Below, piece after piece: positions 51,055 through 59,441 of a stretch of DNA of 64,000 nucleotides (within the stretch, counting starts at the first letter, position 1; each line of letters begins with the position of its first letter). The notes under the pieces were generated by a model, which saw only the letters and a program-made list of their open reading frames with translations, had not been told where the DNA came from and did no database searches. The translations under genes were made by a program, and so were the position numbers. This stretch comes from Streptomyces sp. NBC_00510 (GTDB taxonomy: Bacteria > Actinomycetota > Actinomycetes > Streptomycetales > Streptomycetaceae): assembly GCA_036013505.1 (NCBI GenBank), contig CP107851.1:4862001-4926000 (forward strand), written 5' to 3'.

Positions 51055-51921
51055 ATGTCCGTGTCGGCCCGACCCGCGTCACCATCGACCTCCGGAGACG
51101 GCAGCGGGACCGGTACGACCACCGGCGGCGGCAATCGCGGCGGAAGCACCAACAGCAACGCGGTGGAGGCGCGGGCGCTGACACAGGTGCTGTTCGACCA
51201 GCTGTCGGGGCTGGAGCCCGGCACCCCGGAGCACTCCCGGGTCAGGGCCGCCCTGATCGAGGTGAACCTGCCGCTGGTGCGGTACGCGGCCGCGCGCTTC
51301 CGCAGCCGCAACGAGCCGATGGAGGACGTCGTCCAGGTCGGCACGATCGGGCTGATCAACGCCATCGACCGCTTCGACCCGGAACGCGGGGTGCAGTTCC
51401 CGACCTTCGCGATGCCGACCGTCGTCGGCGAGATCAAACGTTACTTCAGGGACAACGTCCGCACCGTCCACGTCCCGCGCCGGCTGCACGAGCTGTGGGT
51501 CCAGGTCAGCGGCGCCATCGAGGACCTGACGGTGGCCCACGGGCGCACCCCCACCACCGCGGAGATCGCCGACCGGCTGAAGCTCTCCGAGGACGAGGTG
51601 CTGGCCTGCCTGGAGGCCGGGCGGGCATACCACGCCACGTCCCTGGAGGCGGCCCAGGAGGGCGGGGACGGGGCGCCCGGGCTGCTGGACCGGCTCGGCT
51701 ACGAGGACCCGGCCCTGACCGGCGTGGAGCACCGGGACCTGGTGCGGCACCTGCTGGTGCAGCTCCCCGAGCGGGAGCGGCGGATCCTGCTGCTGCGCTA
51801 CTTCGGCAATCTGACGCAATCGCAGATCAGCGCCGAACTCGGGGTTTCGCAGATGCACGTCTCCCGGCTGCTCTCGCGCAGCTTCGCCCGGCTGCGATCC
51901 GCAAACCAGCTCGAATCGTAA
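51055..51921 (+). CDS. sigF: RNA polymerase sigma factor SigF (sporulation type)
   Basis: 288 residues from the ATG at 51055, chosen because GATGAGGAG precedes it; ATGs at 51031 and 51043 lack spacing. The group 3 architecture has region 2 (VRYAAARFRSRNEPMEDVVQVGTIGLINAIDRFDPERGVQFPTFAMPTVVGEIKRYFRD), region 3 (VHVPRRLHELWVQV) and region 4 (LTQSQISAELGVSQMHVSRLLSRSF). The near-match to Streptomyces SigF and the tandem position before a sigN-like gene support the symbol. In Streptomyces SigF acts late in the spore compartment. The N-terminal 30 residues are Ser/Gly/Thr-rich. Confidence 0.92.
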   Translation: MSVSARPASPSTSGDGSGTGTTTGGGNRGGSTNSNAVEARALTQVLFDQLSGLEPGTPEHSRVRAALIEVNLPLVRYAAARFRSRNEPMEDVVQVGTIGLINAIDRFDPERGVQFPTFAMPTVVGEIKRYFRDNVRTVHVPRRLHELWVQVSGAIEDLTVAHGRTPTTAEIADRLKLSEDEVLACLEAGRAYHATSLEAAQEGGDGAPGLLDRLGYEDPALTGVEHRDLVRHLLVQLPERERRILLLRYFGNLTQSQISAELGVSQMHVSRLLSRSFARLRSANQLES

Positions 51922-52090
51922 CCCTTACGGACTACCCACCCCCCGGGAAATAAGTCGACATGGCGCTACAGCGCGTTGCCGACATGTGACATTCTGCGGG
52001 AACTGCGTTTGTCGCGGTCCGGCCTCCGGTATTCCAGTGGGGGAACGAACCGTCGCCCGCGACACCCGTCCGCGACCTCAAGGGGGTGGC

Positions 52091-52996
52091 ATGTCCGTAG
52101 AAGTGGGCAGTCCGAAGGTGCTGAACTCCGACGCGCCGCACGATGCTCCTGACGACAAGGCCATCGACACCGCCGGCACCGCCGTCGCCGACACCGCCGC
52201 CGTCGACAGCACGATCGAGGCCATCGACACGAGCGTCGACACCCGCACGCTCTCCCGCTCGCTGTTCCTGCGGCTCGCCGAGCTGCCGGACGACAGCCCG
52301 GAGCGGGCGTACGTACGGGACACGCTCATCGAGCTCAACCTGCCGCTCGTGCGTTACGCGGCGGCCCGCTTCCGCAGCCGCAACGAGCCGATGGAGGACA
52401 TCGTCCAGGTCGGCACGATCGGGCTGATCAAGGCGATCGACCGCTTCGACTGCAACCGCGGGGTGGAGTTCCCCACCTTCGCGATGCCCACGATCGTCGG
52501 CGAGGTGAAGCGCTTCTTCCGCGACACCTCGTGGTCGGTGCGGGTGCCGCGCAGGCTGCAGGAGCTGCGGCTGGCGCTGACCAAGACCAGCGACGAGCTC
52601 GCCCAGCGGCTGGACCGCTCGCCCACCGTCTCCGAGCTCGCGGCGGCGCTCGGCGTCTCCGAGGAGGACGTGGTCGACGGCCTCGCGGTCGGGAACGCGT
52701 ACACCGCGAGTTCGCTGGACTCGCCGCCCCCGGAGGACGACGGCGGCGAGGGCTCGCTGGCCGACCGGCTGGGCTACGAGGACACCGCGCTGGAGGGCGT
52801 GGAGTACCGCGAGTCGCTCAAGCCGCTGCTCGCCCAGCTGCCCGCGCGGGAGCGGCGGATCATCATGCTCCGCTTCTTCGCCAACATGACGCAGTCGCAG
52901 ATCGGCGAGGAGGTCGGCATCTCCCAGATGCACGTCTCCCGGCTGCTGACCCGGACCCTGGCGCAGCTGCGCGAGGGCCTGACCGCCGAGCAGTAG
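52091..52996 (+). CDS. sigN: SigB/SigF-type RNA polymerase sigma factor (SigN-like)
   Basis: 301 residues. It is a paralogue of the preceding gene: the core region YAAARFRSRNEPMED is identical, followed by DIVQVGTIGLIKAIDRFDCNRGVEFPTFAMPTIVGEVKRFFRD and region 4 LTQ-like MTQSQIGEEVGISQMHVSRLLTRTL. The acidic N-terminal 50 residues differ completely. The ATG at 52091 has AGGGGGTGGC. The symbol rests on synteny with S. coelicolor sigF-sigN and should be read as probable. Intergenic distance to sigF is about 170 nt, so it has its own promoter. Confidence 0.88.
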   Translation: MSVEVGSPKVLNSDAPHDAPDDKAIDTAGTAVADTAAVDSTIEAIDTSVDTRTLSRSLFLRLAELPDDSPERAYVRDTLIELNLPLVRYAAARFRSRNEPMEDIVQVGTIGLIKAIDRFDCNRGVEFPTFAMPTIVGEVKRFFRDTSWSVRVPRRLQELRLALTKTSDELAQRLDRSPTVSELAAALGVSEEDVVDGLAVGNAYTASSLDSPPPEDDGGEGSLADRLGYEDTALEGVEYRESLKPLLAQLPARERRIIMLRFFANMTQSQIGEEVGISQMHVSRLLTRTLAQLREGLTAEQ

Positions 52997-53035
52997 GGCG
53001 GAGGCCCGGCGACGGAAGGACCGGGCGGTTTATTC

Positions 53036-53056
53036 CTGACGGTTCGTCAGTACACT
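53036..53056 (+). promoter_or_regulatory. Palindrome overlapping leaderless promoter
   Basis: CTGACG-GTT-CGTCAG directly abuts the -10 TACACT (53051-53056), which is six bases before the ATG at 53063. This is a TetR-type operator geometry, so a repressor bound here would block the promoter. Confidence 0.5.
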
Positions 53057-53062
53057 GGCGGG

Positions 53063-53818
53063 ATGGTGCACATACCACCGGGCCGCCGGGGCGCGCTGGC
53101 CGCTGCCTCGGCGGCCGTCGTCTGTCTGGGTGCCTTCGCCGCGCTGGGCCCGGACTGCGAGGGCAACGGTGCGGGCTACGTGGCCGTCGGCGCCCCGGGC
53201 CCGGCAGGCGGCCCCGCGGTGAACGCCCCGCCCTCCGGCGACGTGGACCTCGTGCCGCTGGACGGCCGTACGGGCTCCCCGGCCGGGCCCGGCCGGACGG
53301 CGCCCACCGCGCCGGGCGCACCGGCCGGCAGCGGTGGCGCGGGCTCCTCACCTCCGGCGGACGCGACGGACGGGCCGGACGGGCCCGGCGCCACGAGCGC
53401 CCCGCCGCGGCAGGGCGGCACCGCGCCGCCCGCGACGGCCTCCGGCGGCCCCACCGGGCGGCCGGCCCCCGGCGGTTCGGCGTCCTCCCCGCCGCCACCG
53501 GCGACCGGTGCGCCGGCGCACCTGGTGGTGAGCGCGGTCGAACGCGCGGCGGCCGCCGACCGCTGGTGCGAGAAGGTCACCGTCACCCTCGCCAACACCG
53601 GGGACCGTGCCGCGACGACGGGCACCGTCACCTTCGGCACGCACGTCATCGGCCTGCTGGGCGTCGACTGGGCCACGCTGCGCAGCAGCCGTGCCGCGCC
53701 GGTGCCGGTCCCCGGCGGCGGCAGCGCGAAGGGCACCTGGGAGGTCTGCGTCGAGGCGTGGCGGGTGCCGCTGGGCATGCACGTCGAGACCCGGGACGTC
53801 TCGGTCGCGGACTCCTGA
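53063..53818 (+). CDS. Secreted protein with long Pro/Gly/Thr linker
   Basis: 251 residues. An N-terminal signal or membrane segment (LAAASAAVVCLGAFAALG) precedes a low-complexity Pro/Gly/Thr/Ala spacer (about 35-150) and a small C-terminal beta-domain (LVVSAVERAAAADRWCEKVTVTLANTGDRAATTGTVTFGTHV...) resembling cellulose-binding or CARDB-type immunoglobulin-like modules, with a Cys pair. It is probably wall-associated; function unknown. Leaderless transcript with an overlapping palindrome. Confidence 0.8.
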   Translation: MVHIPPGRRGALAAASAAVVCLGAFAALGPDCEGNGAGYVAVGAPGPAGGPAVNAPPSGDVDLVPLDGRTGSPAGPGRTAPTAPGAPAGSGGAGSSPPADATDGPDGPGATSAPPRQGGTAPPATASGGPTGRPAPGGSASSPPPPATGAPAHLVVSAVERAAAADRWCEKVTVTLANTGDRAATTGTVTFGTHVIGLLGVDWATLRSSRAAPVPVPGGGSAKGTWEVCVEAWRVPLGMHVETRDVSVADS

Positions 53819-53842
53819 ACGCCGGTACGCCCCGGGCACGCG

Positions 53843-53882
53843 GAGGCGGGGGCCGGCCCGTCCCGGGACCGGCCCCCGCCTC
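53843..53882. terminator. Bidirectional terminator
   Basis: 14-bp stem GAGGCGGGGGCCGG/CCGGCCCCCGCCTC with a 12-nt loop between two convergent genes. Confidence 0.75.
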
Positions 53883-53905
53883 TCCGGGGAGGAGCGGTGG
53901 TGCGC

Positions 53906-54580
53906 TCAGCCGGCCAGGTACGAACGGATCTGGCCGAGGGTGCCGGTGTCGCTGAGGAACCCGATGTGGGTCGTGCACGCCACCAGGTGGTTGTTCGCGC
54001 CGCTCAACGGGGTGCTGGTGTACGGGATGATGATCCCGTCGCACGGCGAGTACCAGGTTGCGTAGAGGGTGCTGCCCGGCGTCTCGTCACCGCTGCTGAT
54101 GGTGCGGACGAAGGACGAGCCCGGCAGCATCTCGACGCAGGACGCGTAGATCACGCAGGCCGAGGCGTAGGTGGTGCCGTGGTTCGCGCCCGCCACCGAG
54201 GCGACCCGGCGGACGGACGAGGTGCCGCCGAGCTGCGTGAGGTACCACTGGGTGACCAGGCCGCCCATCGAGTGGTTGACGATGTCGACCTTGGTCGCGC
54301 CGGTGCGGGTCAGCACCTGGCGCACGTAGCTCGCCAGCCCCGCGGCGCTGGTCTTGTTCGACTGGGCCCAGTTGTACTCGTACGCGAAGAGCTCGCTGCG
54401 GCTGTAGCCGCCGGCCACGAAGACCGACTCCGCGTAGTCCCAGTTGCTCGCGCTGCCGGTGTAGCCGTGCACGAAGACCACCGGGGTGTGGGTCGCGGCG
54501 TTCGCGGTGCCCGGCATCACGAAGGTGCCGAGGCCGACGGCGGCCGCCACGGTGAGCAGGATCGCCCATATTCGTCGCAT
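53906..54580 (-). CDS. Secreted lipase/esterase (class 2 lipase family)
   Basis: 224 residues from the ATG at 54580 (AGGAGTTCAG upstream). A Sec signal peptide of about 28 residues ends GTANA. The mature enzyme starts with VVFVHGYTGSASNWDYAE (oxyanion), has the nucleophile elbow NHSMGGL and a late HIGF His; four Cys probably form disulfides. It is typical of extracellular triacylglycerol lipases/EstA-type esterases. It is divergent from a large LuxR-family regulator, which may control it. Confidence 0.93.
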   Translation of the reverse strand: MRRIWAILLTVAAAVGLGTFVMPGTANAATHTPVVFVHGYTGSASNWDYAESVFVAGGYSRSELFAYEYNWAQSNKTSAAGLASYVRQVLTRTGATKVDIVNHSMGGLVTQWYLTQLGGTSSVRRVASVAGANHGTTYASACVIYASCVEMLPGSSFVRTISSGDETPGSTLYATWYSPCDGIIIPYTSTPLSGANNHLVACTTHIGFLSDTGTLGQIRSYLAG

Positions 54581-54725
54581 CTGAACTCCTTGTCGTGGGG
54601 GTCGACAGGAGTCTCGGAGCGGCACGCGGGCGACGGACCGGTGGAATCACCAGTGTTTTCCTGTCATGCACGGAACATGATGCAGGACCCTTCCCTCCCG
54701 GTGGACGCCAGCAGACACTGGCGTC

Positions 54726-57497
54726 ATGGAGGCCGGACGGAGCGACCCCGCCGCGTGGCCGCCGGCGCTGTACGGCCGGGACCGCGAACGCGCCCTCCTG
54801 GACGCCCTGTCGGGCCGGGCCCGGCAGGCCGGGGGACGGGCGCTGCTGCTGCTCGGCGGACCGGGCACCGGACGCACCTGCCTGCTCACGGGCGCGGCGC
54901 GCACCGCCGCGGCGGCCGGCGCGACCGTGCTGCGCACCGACGGCGTACGGGCCGAGGCGCGGGTCCCGCTCGCGGCACTGCACCGCACCCTGCTGCCGGT
55001 CGCCCCGCGCGTGCGGGCCGTGCCGGGACCGTACGGCGTGGCGCTGACGGAACTCCTCGCCGGGCGGGTGCCCGCCGGGGGCGAACTCGCGCTGGGCGCC
55101 GCGCTGTCCGGCCTGGTGGCCGGACTCGCCCGCCCGGCACCGCTGCTGTGGTGCGTGGACGACGCGCAGTGGCTGGACCCCGCGACGCTGTGCGCGCTCG
55201 GCATGGCGGCACGCCGCCTCACGGGCCTCGCGGCCACCGTGCTGTTCGCCGCCGACGAGGGCTGCCCCACCGCCGGAGCACTGGAGGACCTGGACGTCCT
55301 GCGCCTGCGCCCGCTGGCACCGGACGCCGCACGCCGGATGCTCGCCGACCGCTTCCCCGGGTTGCCACCGCGCGGCGCGGACGCGGTCACGGTGCTCGAC
55401 CTGGCCGCGGGCAACCCGCTGGCCCTGGTCGAACTCGCCGGGGCGGCCGTGGACGGGCGGCTGCCGGAACCGCCCGCGCTGCCCGCGGGAAGCCGGCTGC
55501 GGGAGCGGCACCGGCAGCGCTTCCACGCCCTCACGCCGGGCGCCCGCACCGTGGTGGCGCTGCTGCTCTGCGGCGGGCCGCTGGCCGTACCGGTGCTGGA
55601 GTCCGCCGCCCGCCGCCGCGGGCTGGGCTCCGGCAGTGTCGAGGAGGCCCGCGCCTGCGGCCTGGTCGACCTGCGCGACGGGACGGCGACCGTACCGGGC
55701 CGGCTGCTGCGCGCCTCGCTGGCCGCACTGCTCTCCCCCGCCGACCGGCTGGCCGCGCACGCGACGCTGGCCTCGGTGCCGGACCCCTCGGCCGCCCGGC
55801 TCTTCCGGGCGCTCCACCGGCTCGGCCGGTCGGCCGGCCCGTCGCCGGACACGGAACGGGAACTGGAGGCCGCGGCCGGGGCGGCCCGCCGGTCCGCCGG
55901 TCACGCCGCGGCCGCCGCCGCGTGGGAGCGGGGCGCCGAGGCCGCCGCCCGTCCGCACACCCGGGTCCGGTGGCTGGTCGCGGCCGCCGCCGACGCGCAG
56001 GCCGCCGGGGAGACCCGCCGGGCGCGCGGACTGATGCGCCGGGCCGGCGCACAGGGCGGCCCGGCGCCGGGCGGGGCGCTGGGCGCCCTGGTCCAGGGCG
56101 AGATCGAACTGCGCGACGGGGTGCCCGCCGTGGCCTGCCGCGACCTGACCGCCGCGGCCGGCCGGTTCCCCGCCGACCGGCGCGCACCGGCCGTACGGGC
56201 CTTGATGCTCGCCGGCGAAGCGGGGTGCGTGGCCGGCGACTTCGCCGCCTTCTTCGCCCTCGCCGAGCGTGCCGACGCGCTGCGCCGCAGCGACGACCCG
56301 CCGGAACAGCGCCTGGTCTTCGACCACTTCGCGGGTCTCGCGGCGACCTTCCGGGGCCGGCACGACCGCGCGCAATGGGCGCTGCGCCGGGTGGTCCGGC
56401 TCGCCGAGACGCTTCAGGACCCGGAGTCCGTGATCTGGGCCGCCCAGGCCGCGTACACCCTGGGGGACGCACCGAGGGCGCACGCCCTGGCGACCGCGGC
56501 CGTGCACCGGGCCCGGCGGCAGGGCGCGGGCGCGCTGGTGCCCGCGGCCCTGGTCTACGAGGCGCTGTGCGCGCTGGCGCTCGACCGGTACGCCGCGGCC
56601 GGGGCGGCCGCCGAGGAGGGACTGCGGCTCGCGGAGGCGACCGGCCAGCGCAACCTGGCCGTCGACCACCTCGCGGTCCTGGCGCTGCTGGCGGCCCTGC
56701 AGGGCGACAGCGTGACCGCCGGGCTGCGGATGGCGGCCGCCGAAGGAGCCGTCGCGTCACGGGGGCTGGGCCGCCCCGGGGCGTTCAACTGCTGGGTCTC
56801 GGCCTGCGCCGACCTCGCCGCGGACCGGCCCGCCGACGCGCTGTCCCGCTTCGCCCGCATGCGCGGCGGCGCGGGCCAGGTGAACCTGGCGGTCCGGGGG
56901 ATGGCCGCCCCCCACTTCATCGAGGCGGCGGTGCGCTGCGGGCAGCGGGCGAAGGCCGCGGGGGCGCTGCGCGCGTACGAGCACTGGGCGGCGGCGAGCC
57001 ACAGCAGCGTACGGCTGGCCCTGGCGCACCGATGCCACGGGCTGCTGGCGGAGGACGACGCGAGCGCCGTGGACCACTTCCGGGAGGCGCTGCGGCTCCA
57101 CCAGGACGACGACACCGTCCTGGAGCTGGCCAAGACGGAGCTGTTCTACGCCTCCCGGCTGCGGCGCACCCGCCGGCCCGGCGAGGCCCGGGGCCTGCTG
57201 CGGGACGCGGTGGCGGTGTTCCGGCAGTTCGACGCCCGCCCTTGGGCGGAACGGGCCGCGGCCGAACTGCGTGCCGCCGGGGACCGGGTGGGCCCGGTGG
57301 ACCGGCAGCCCGGGGGCCGCCGGGAGCTGACGGCGCAGCAGACGAGGATCTCCGAGCTGGTGGCGCAGGGCGCGACCAACCGCGAGATCGCCGATCTGCT
57401 GCTGCTCAGCACGCGCACGGTCGAGTACCACCTGCGGAACGTCTTCAGCCGGCTCGGGGTGCGCTCGCGGGTCGAGCTGGCGTCGCTGTTCCGCTGA
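54726..57497 (+). CDS. LuxR-family (LAL) AAA ATPase transcriptional regulator
   Basis: 923-residue large ATP-binding LuxR regulator. The N-terminal STAND-type ATPase has Walker A GGPGTGRT (44-51), where the usual Lys is Arg50, and Walker B LLWCVDDAQWLD. A long tetratricopeptide-like helical middle ends at about 850. The C-terminal LuxR HTH is LTAQQTRISELVAQGATNREIADLLLLSTRTVEYHLRNVFSRLGVRSRVELASLF. LALs are maltose-, antibiotic- or cholesterol-responsive activators in actinobacteria. Here the only linked gene is the divergent lipase. The very Ala/Arg-rich composition is normal for the family. Confidence 0.93.
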   Translation: MEAGRSDPAAWPPALYGRDRERALLDALSGRARQAGGRALLLLGGPGTGRTCLLTGAARTAAAAGATVLRTDGVRAEARVPLAALHRTLLPVAPRVRAVPGPYGVALTELLAGRVPAGGELALGAALSGLVAGLARPAPLLWCVDDAQWLDPATLCALGMAARRLTGLAATVLFAADEGCPTAGALEDLDVLRLRPLAPDAARRMLADRFPGLPPRGADAVTVLDLAAGNPLALVELAGAAVDGRLPEPPALPAGSRLRERHRQRFHALTPGARTVVALLLCGGPLAVPVLESAARRRGLGSGSVEEARACGLVDLRDGTATVPGRLLRASLAALLSPADRLAAHATLASVPDPSAARLFRALHRLGRSAGPSPDTERELEAAAGAARRSAGHAAAAAAWERGAEAAARPHTRVRWLVAAAADAQAAGETRRARGLMRRAGAQGGPAPGGALGALVQGEIELRDGVPAVACRDLTAAAGRFPADRRAPAVRALMLAGEAGCVAGDFAAFFALAERADALRRSDDPPEQRLVFDHFAGLAATFRGRHDRAQWALRRVVRLAETLQDPESVIWAAQAAYTLGDAPRAHALATAAVHRARRQGAGALVPAALVYEALCALALDRYAAAGAAAEEGLRLAEATGQRNLAVDHLAVLALLAALQGDSVTAGLRMAAAEGAVASRGLGRPGAFNCWVSACADLAADRPADALSRFARMRGGAGQVNLAVRGMAAPHFIEAAVRCGQRAKAAGALRAYEHWAAASHSSVRLALAHRCHGLLAEDDASAVDHFREALRLHQDDDTVLELAKTELFYASRLRRTRRPGEARGLLRDAVAVFRQFDARPWAERAAAELRAAGDRVGPVDRQPGGRRELTAQQTRISELVAQGATNREIADLLLLSTRTVEYHLRNVFSRLGVRSRVELASLFR

Positions 57498-57608
57498 GCG
57501 GGGGCGGGGCCGCCGGACGCGGGCGCGGACGCGGGCGCACGACGGCCGCCGGACGGCCGGCGACCGCCGGCGTCCGGTGTCAGGGGACGTGGTGGGGTGG
57601 CGCGCCCG

Positions 57609-57785
57609 TCAGGCGACCGCGAACCAGACCACGGCGGCGATCACGACGACGGCCGCGACGATGCCGACGATCAGCCCGGTCTTGTTGCCGCCCGCGGCCT
57701 GGGCCTGGGCGGGCTCCTCGTCGACGAAGGCGCGGAACATCTGGGTGTTGCCGGCCGGGTCGTAGTTGTTGTCAGGGGTAGTCAT
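57609..57785 (-). CDS. Small single-pass membrane protein
   Basis: 58 residues from the ATG at 57785: an acidic soluble N-terminus (TTPDNNYDPAGNTQMFRAFVDEEPAQAQAAGG) and one C-terminal membrane helix (TGLIVGIVAAVVVIAAVVWFAVA), a tail-anchored topology. Likely real: the composition is clear and a TAGGGT -10 lies eight bases upstream of the ATG. Function unknown. Confidence 0.7.
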   Translation of the reverse strand: MTTPDNNYDPAGNTQMFRAFVDEEPAQAQAAGGNKTGLIVGIVAAVVVIAAVVWFAVA

Positions 57786-57891
57786 GGGGCAGGACCCTAG
57801 CGAAGTCACGCCGCGCCGGTCACCCCCGCCCCGTTGTTGGGAAGGGGAACACCCCGGGAATACCGCTCGTCCCCGCCGTGTCCAAGACCGC

Positions 57892-58827
57892 ATGGCACTC
57901 ATCGGCAACTCTGATCTCGACGTCTTCCCCCTCTGCCTCGGTGGCAACGTCTTCGGCTGGACCTCGGACGAGGCGACCTCCTTCGAGGTGCTGGACGCCT
58001 ACGCGGAGGCGGGCGGCAACTTCGTCGACACCGCGGACGTGTACTCGGCCTGGGTCCCGGGCCACACCGGAGGGGAGTCCGAGACCGTGATCGGCTCCTG
58101 GCTCGCCAAGCGCGGCCGCCGCGACGACGTCGTCGTCGCGACCAAGGTCGGCTCCCACCCCGACTTCAAGGGGCTGAAGGCCGCGACCGTCAAGGCCGCG
58201 GCGGAGGAGTCGCTGCGCCGCCTGGGCACCGACCGGATCGACCTCTACTACACGCACTACGACGACCCCGCGACCCCGGTCGAGGAGATCGTCGGCGCCC
58301 TGGACGAGCTGGTCCGCGAGGGCAAGGTCCGCCACGTCGCGGCCTCCAACATCAGCCCCGAGCGGCTGGCGGCCTCGCTGGAGTTCGCCGAGCGCGAGGG
58401 CCTGACGAAGTACGTGGCGCTGCAGCAGCACTACAACCTGGTCGAGCGGGAGAGTTACGAGGGGCCGCTGCGCGAGGTCGTCGAGGCGCACGGCCTCGCC
58501 TCCGTGCCGTACTTCGGTCTGGCGCGGGGCTTCCTCACCGGCAAGTACCGGCCCGGCGTCACGGTGGACAGCCCCCGGGCGCAAGGCGCGGGCGCCTACC
58601 TGGAGTCGGAGCGCGGTCCGCGGGTGCTGGCCGCGCTGGACGAGGTCGCGGCGGCGCACGGCGTGGAGCCGGCGAGCGTCGCGCTGGCCTGGCTGCGGAC
58701 CCGGCCGACCGTCGTGGCGCCGATCGCCAGCGCCCGTACGCCCGCGCAGCTGACCGCGCTGCTGGCTTCGGCGCCCCTGGAGGTGACCGCGGCGGAGCTG
58801 GAGCGGCTCACGGAGGCATCTGCCTGA
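57892..58827 (+). CDS. Aldo/keto reductase
   Basis: 311 residues. An NADPH-dependent TIM-barrel oxidoreductase; the catalytic Asp and Tyr are in NFVDTADVYSAW, and Lys in VVATKVGSHP. The C-terminal cofactor-binding segment APIASARTPAQLTAL is visible. The ATG at 57892 is the family start (LIGNSDLDVFPLCLGGNVFGW). It is monocistronic, with a GC-rich terminator at 58847. Confidence 0.94.
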   Translation: MALIGNSDLDVFPLCLGGNVFGWTSDEATSFEVLDAYAEAGGNFVDTADVYSAWVPGHTGGESETVIGSWLAKRGRRDDVVVATKVGSHPDFKGLKAATVKAAAEESLRRLGTDRIDLYYTHYDDPATPVEEIVGALDELVREGKVRHVAASNISPERLAASLEFAEREGLTKYVALQQHYNLVERESYEGPLREVVEAHGLASVPYFGLARGFLTGKYRPGVTVDSPRAQGAGAYLESERGPRVLAALDEVAAAHGVEPASVALAWLRTRPTVVAPIASARTPAQLTALLASAPLEVTAAELERLTEASA

Positions 58828-58846
58828 CCTGCGCCTTTTACCCGAA

Positions 58847-58875
58847 GACCCGTCTCCTTTGACCGGAGGCGGGTC
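58847..58875 (+). terminator. Terminator after aldo/keto reductase
   Basis: GACCCGTCTCC/GGAGGCGGGTC stem (one G-T pair) with a 7-nt loop. Confidence 0.7.
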
Positions 58876-58932
58876 GTTCCTTTTGGAGGTTTTTACCCGA
58901 AAGAATTTGCCTGCAGCAACCAACGTTCCTAA

Positions 58933-58949
58933 GGTTGCTTGAGGCAACC
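58933..58949. promoter_or_regulatory. Candidate MarR operator
   Basis: Inverted repeat GGTTGC-TTGAG-GCAACC, 25 nt before the MarR start. A GCAACC half-site at 58915-58921 lies upstream in opposite orientation to a GGTTGC, so two overlapping dimers may bind. Confidence 0.55.
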
Positions 58950-58974
58950 AACAAGAGTGGGGAAGCGAGGCGCC

Positions 58975-59430
58975 ATGGCGACGCAGGAGCAGTTCGCGGA
59001 ACTCGCGAGCCAGCTGCGTGCGATCCCGGTGGTCGCCCGCGAACTCAGCCGGGCCTGTCCACCGCAGTGCCCGCCGTCATCGCTCGGCGTGCTCTCGGTG
59101 ATCAGCCGCCACGGCGAGATGCGGATGAGCCGGCTGGCCGAGCTGCTGGAGGTCGACATGTCCGTCACCAGCAGACACGTGGCCCACCTCGCCGAGCGCG
59201 GCTGGATCGACCGGCTGCCCGACCCCCACGACAAGCGGTCACGGTTGCTGCGCCTGACCCCCGGCGGCACGGACATGCTGCGCGCCGCCCAGGACGGGGT
59301 CGCCGAGGCGCTGGCCCACCACCTGAGGGACTGGCCGGACGAGGACGTCACCGAGTTCTCCCGGCTGCTGGACCGGCTGCGCAGGGACTTCGCCGCCGAC
59401 TGCCGCCCCCGTACGCATTCCACGACGTGA
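58975..59430 (+). CDS. MarR family transcriptional regulator
   Basis: 151 residues from the ATG at 58975 (GGGGAAGCGAGG upstream). Winged-helix core: SSLGVLSVISRHGEMRMSRLAELLEVDMSVTSRHVAHLAERGWIDRLPDPHDKRSRLLRLTPGG. It probably represses itself and the MFS exporter that starts 11 nt downstream, through the GGTTGC palindrome; ligand binding would release both. Confidence 0.93.
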   Translation: MATQEQFAELASQLRAIPVVARELSRACPPQCPPSSLGVLSVISRHGEMRMSRLAELLEVDMSVTSRHVAHLAERGWIDRLPDPHDKRSRLLRLTPGGTDMLRAAQDGVAEALAHHLRDWPDEDVTEFSRLLDRLRRDFAADCRPRTHSTT

Positions 59431-59441
59431 AGAGGATGACG

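Noticed and set aside
53897..57781. 1294-codon open frame on the plus strand
   Set aside because: It runs out of frame through the LAL regulator and antisense to the lipase; composition is almost only Ala, Arg, Gly and Pro, with no motif.
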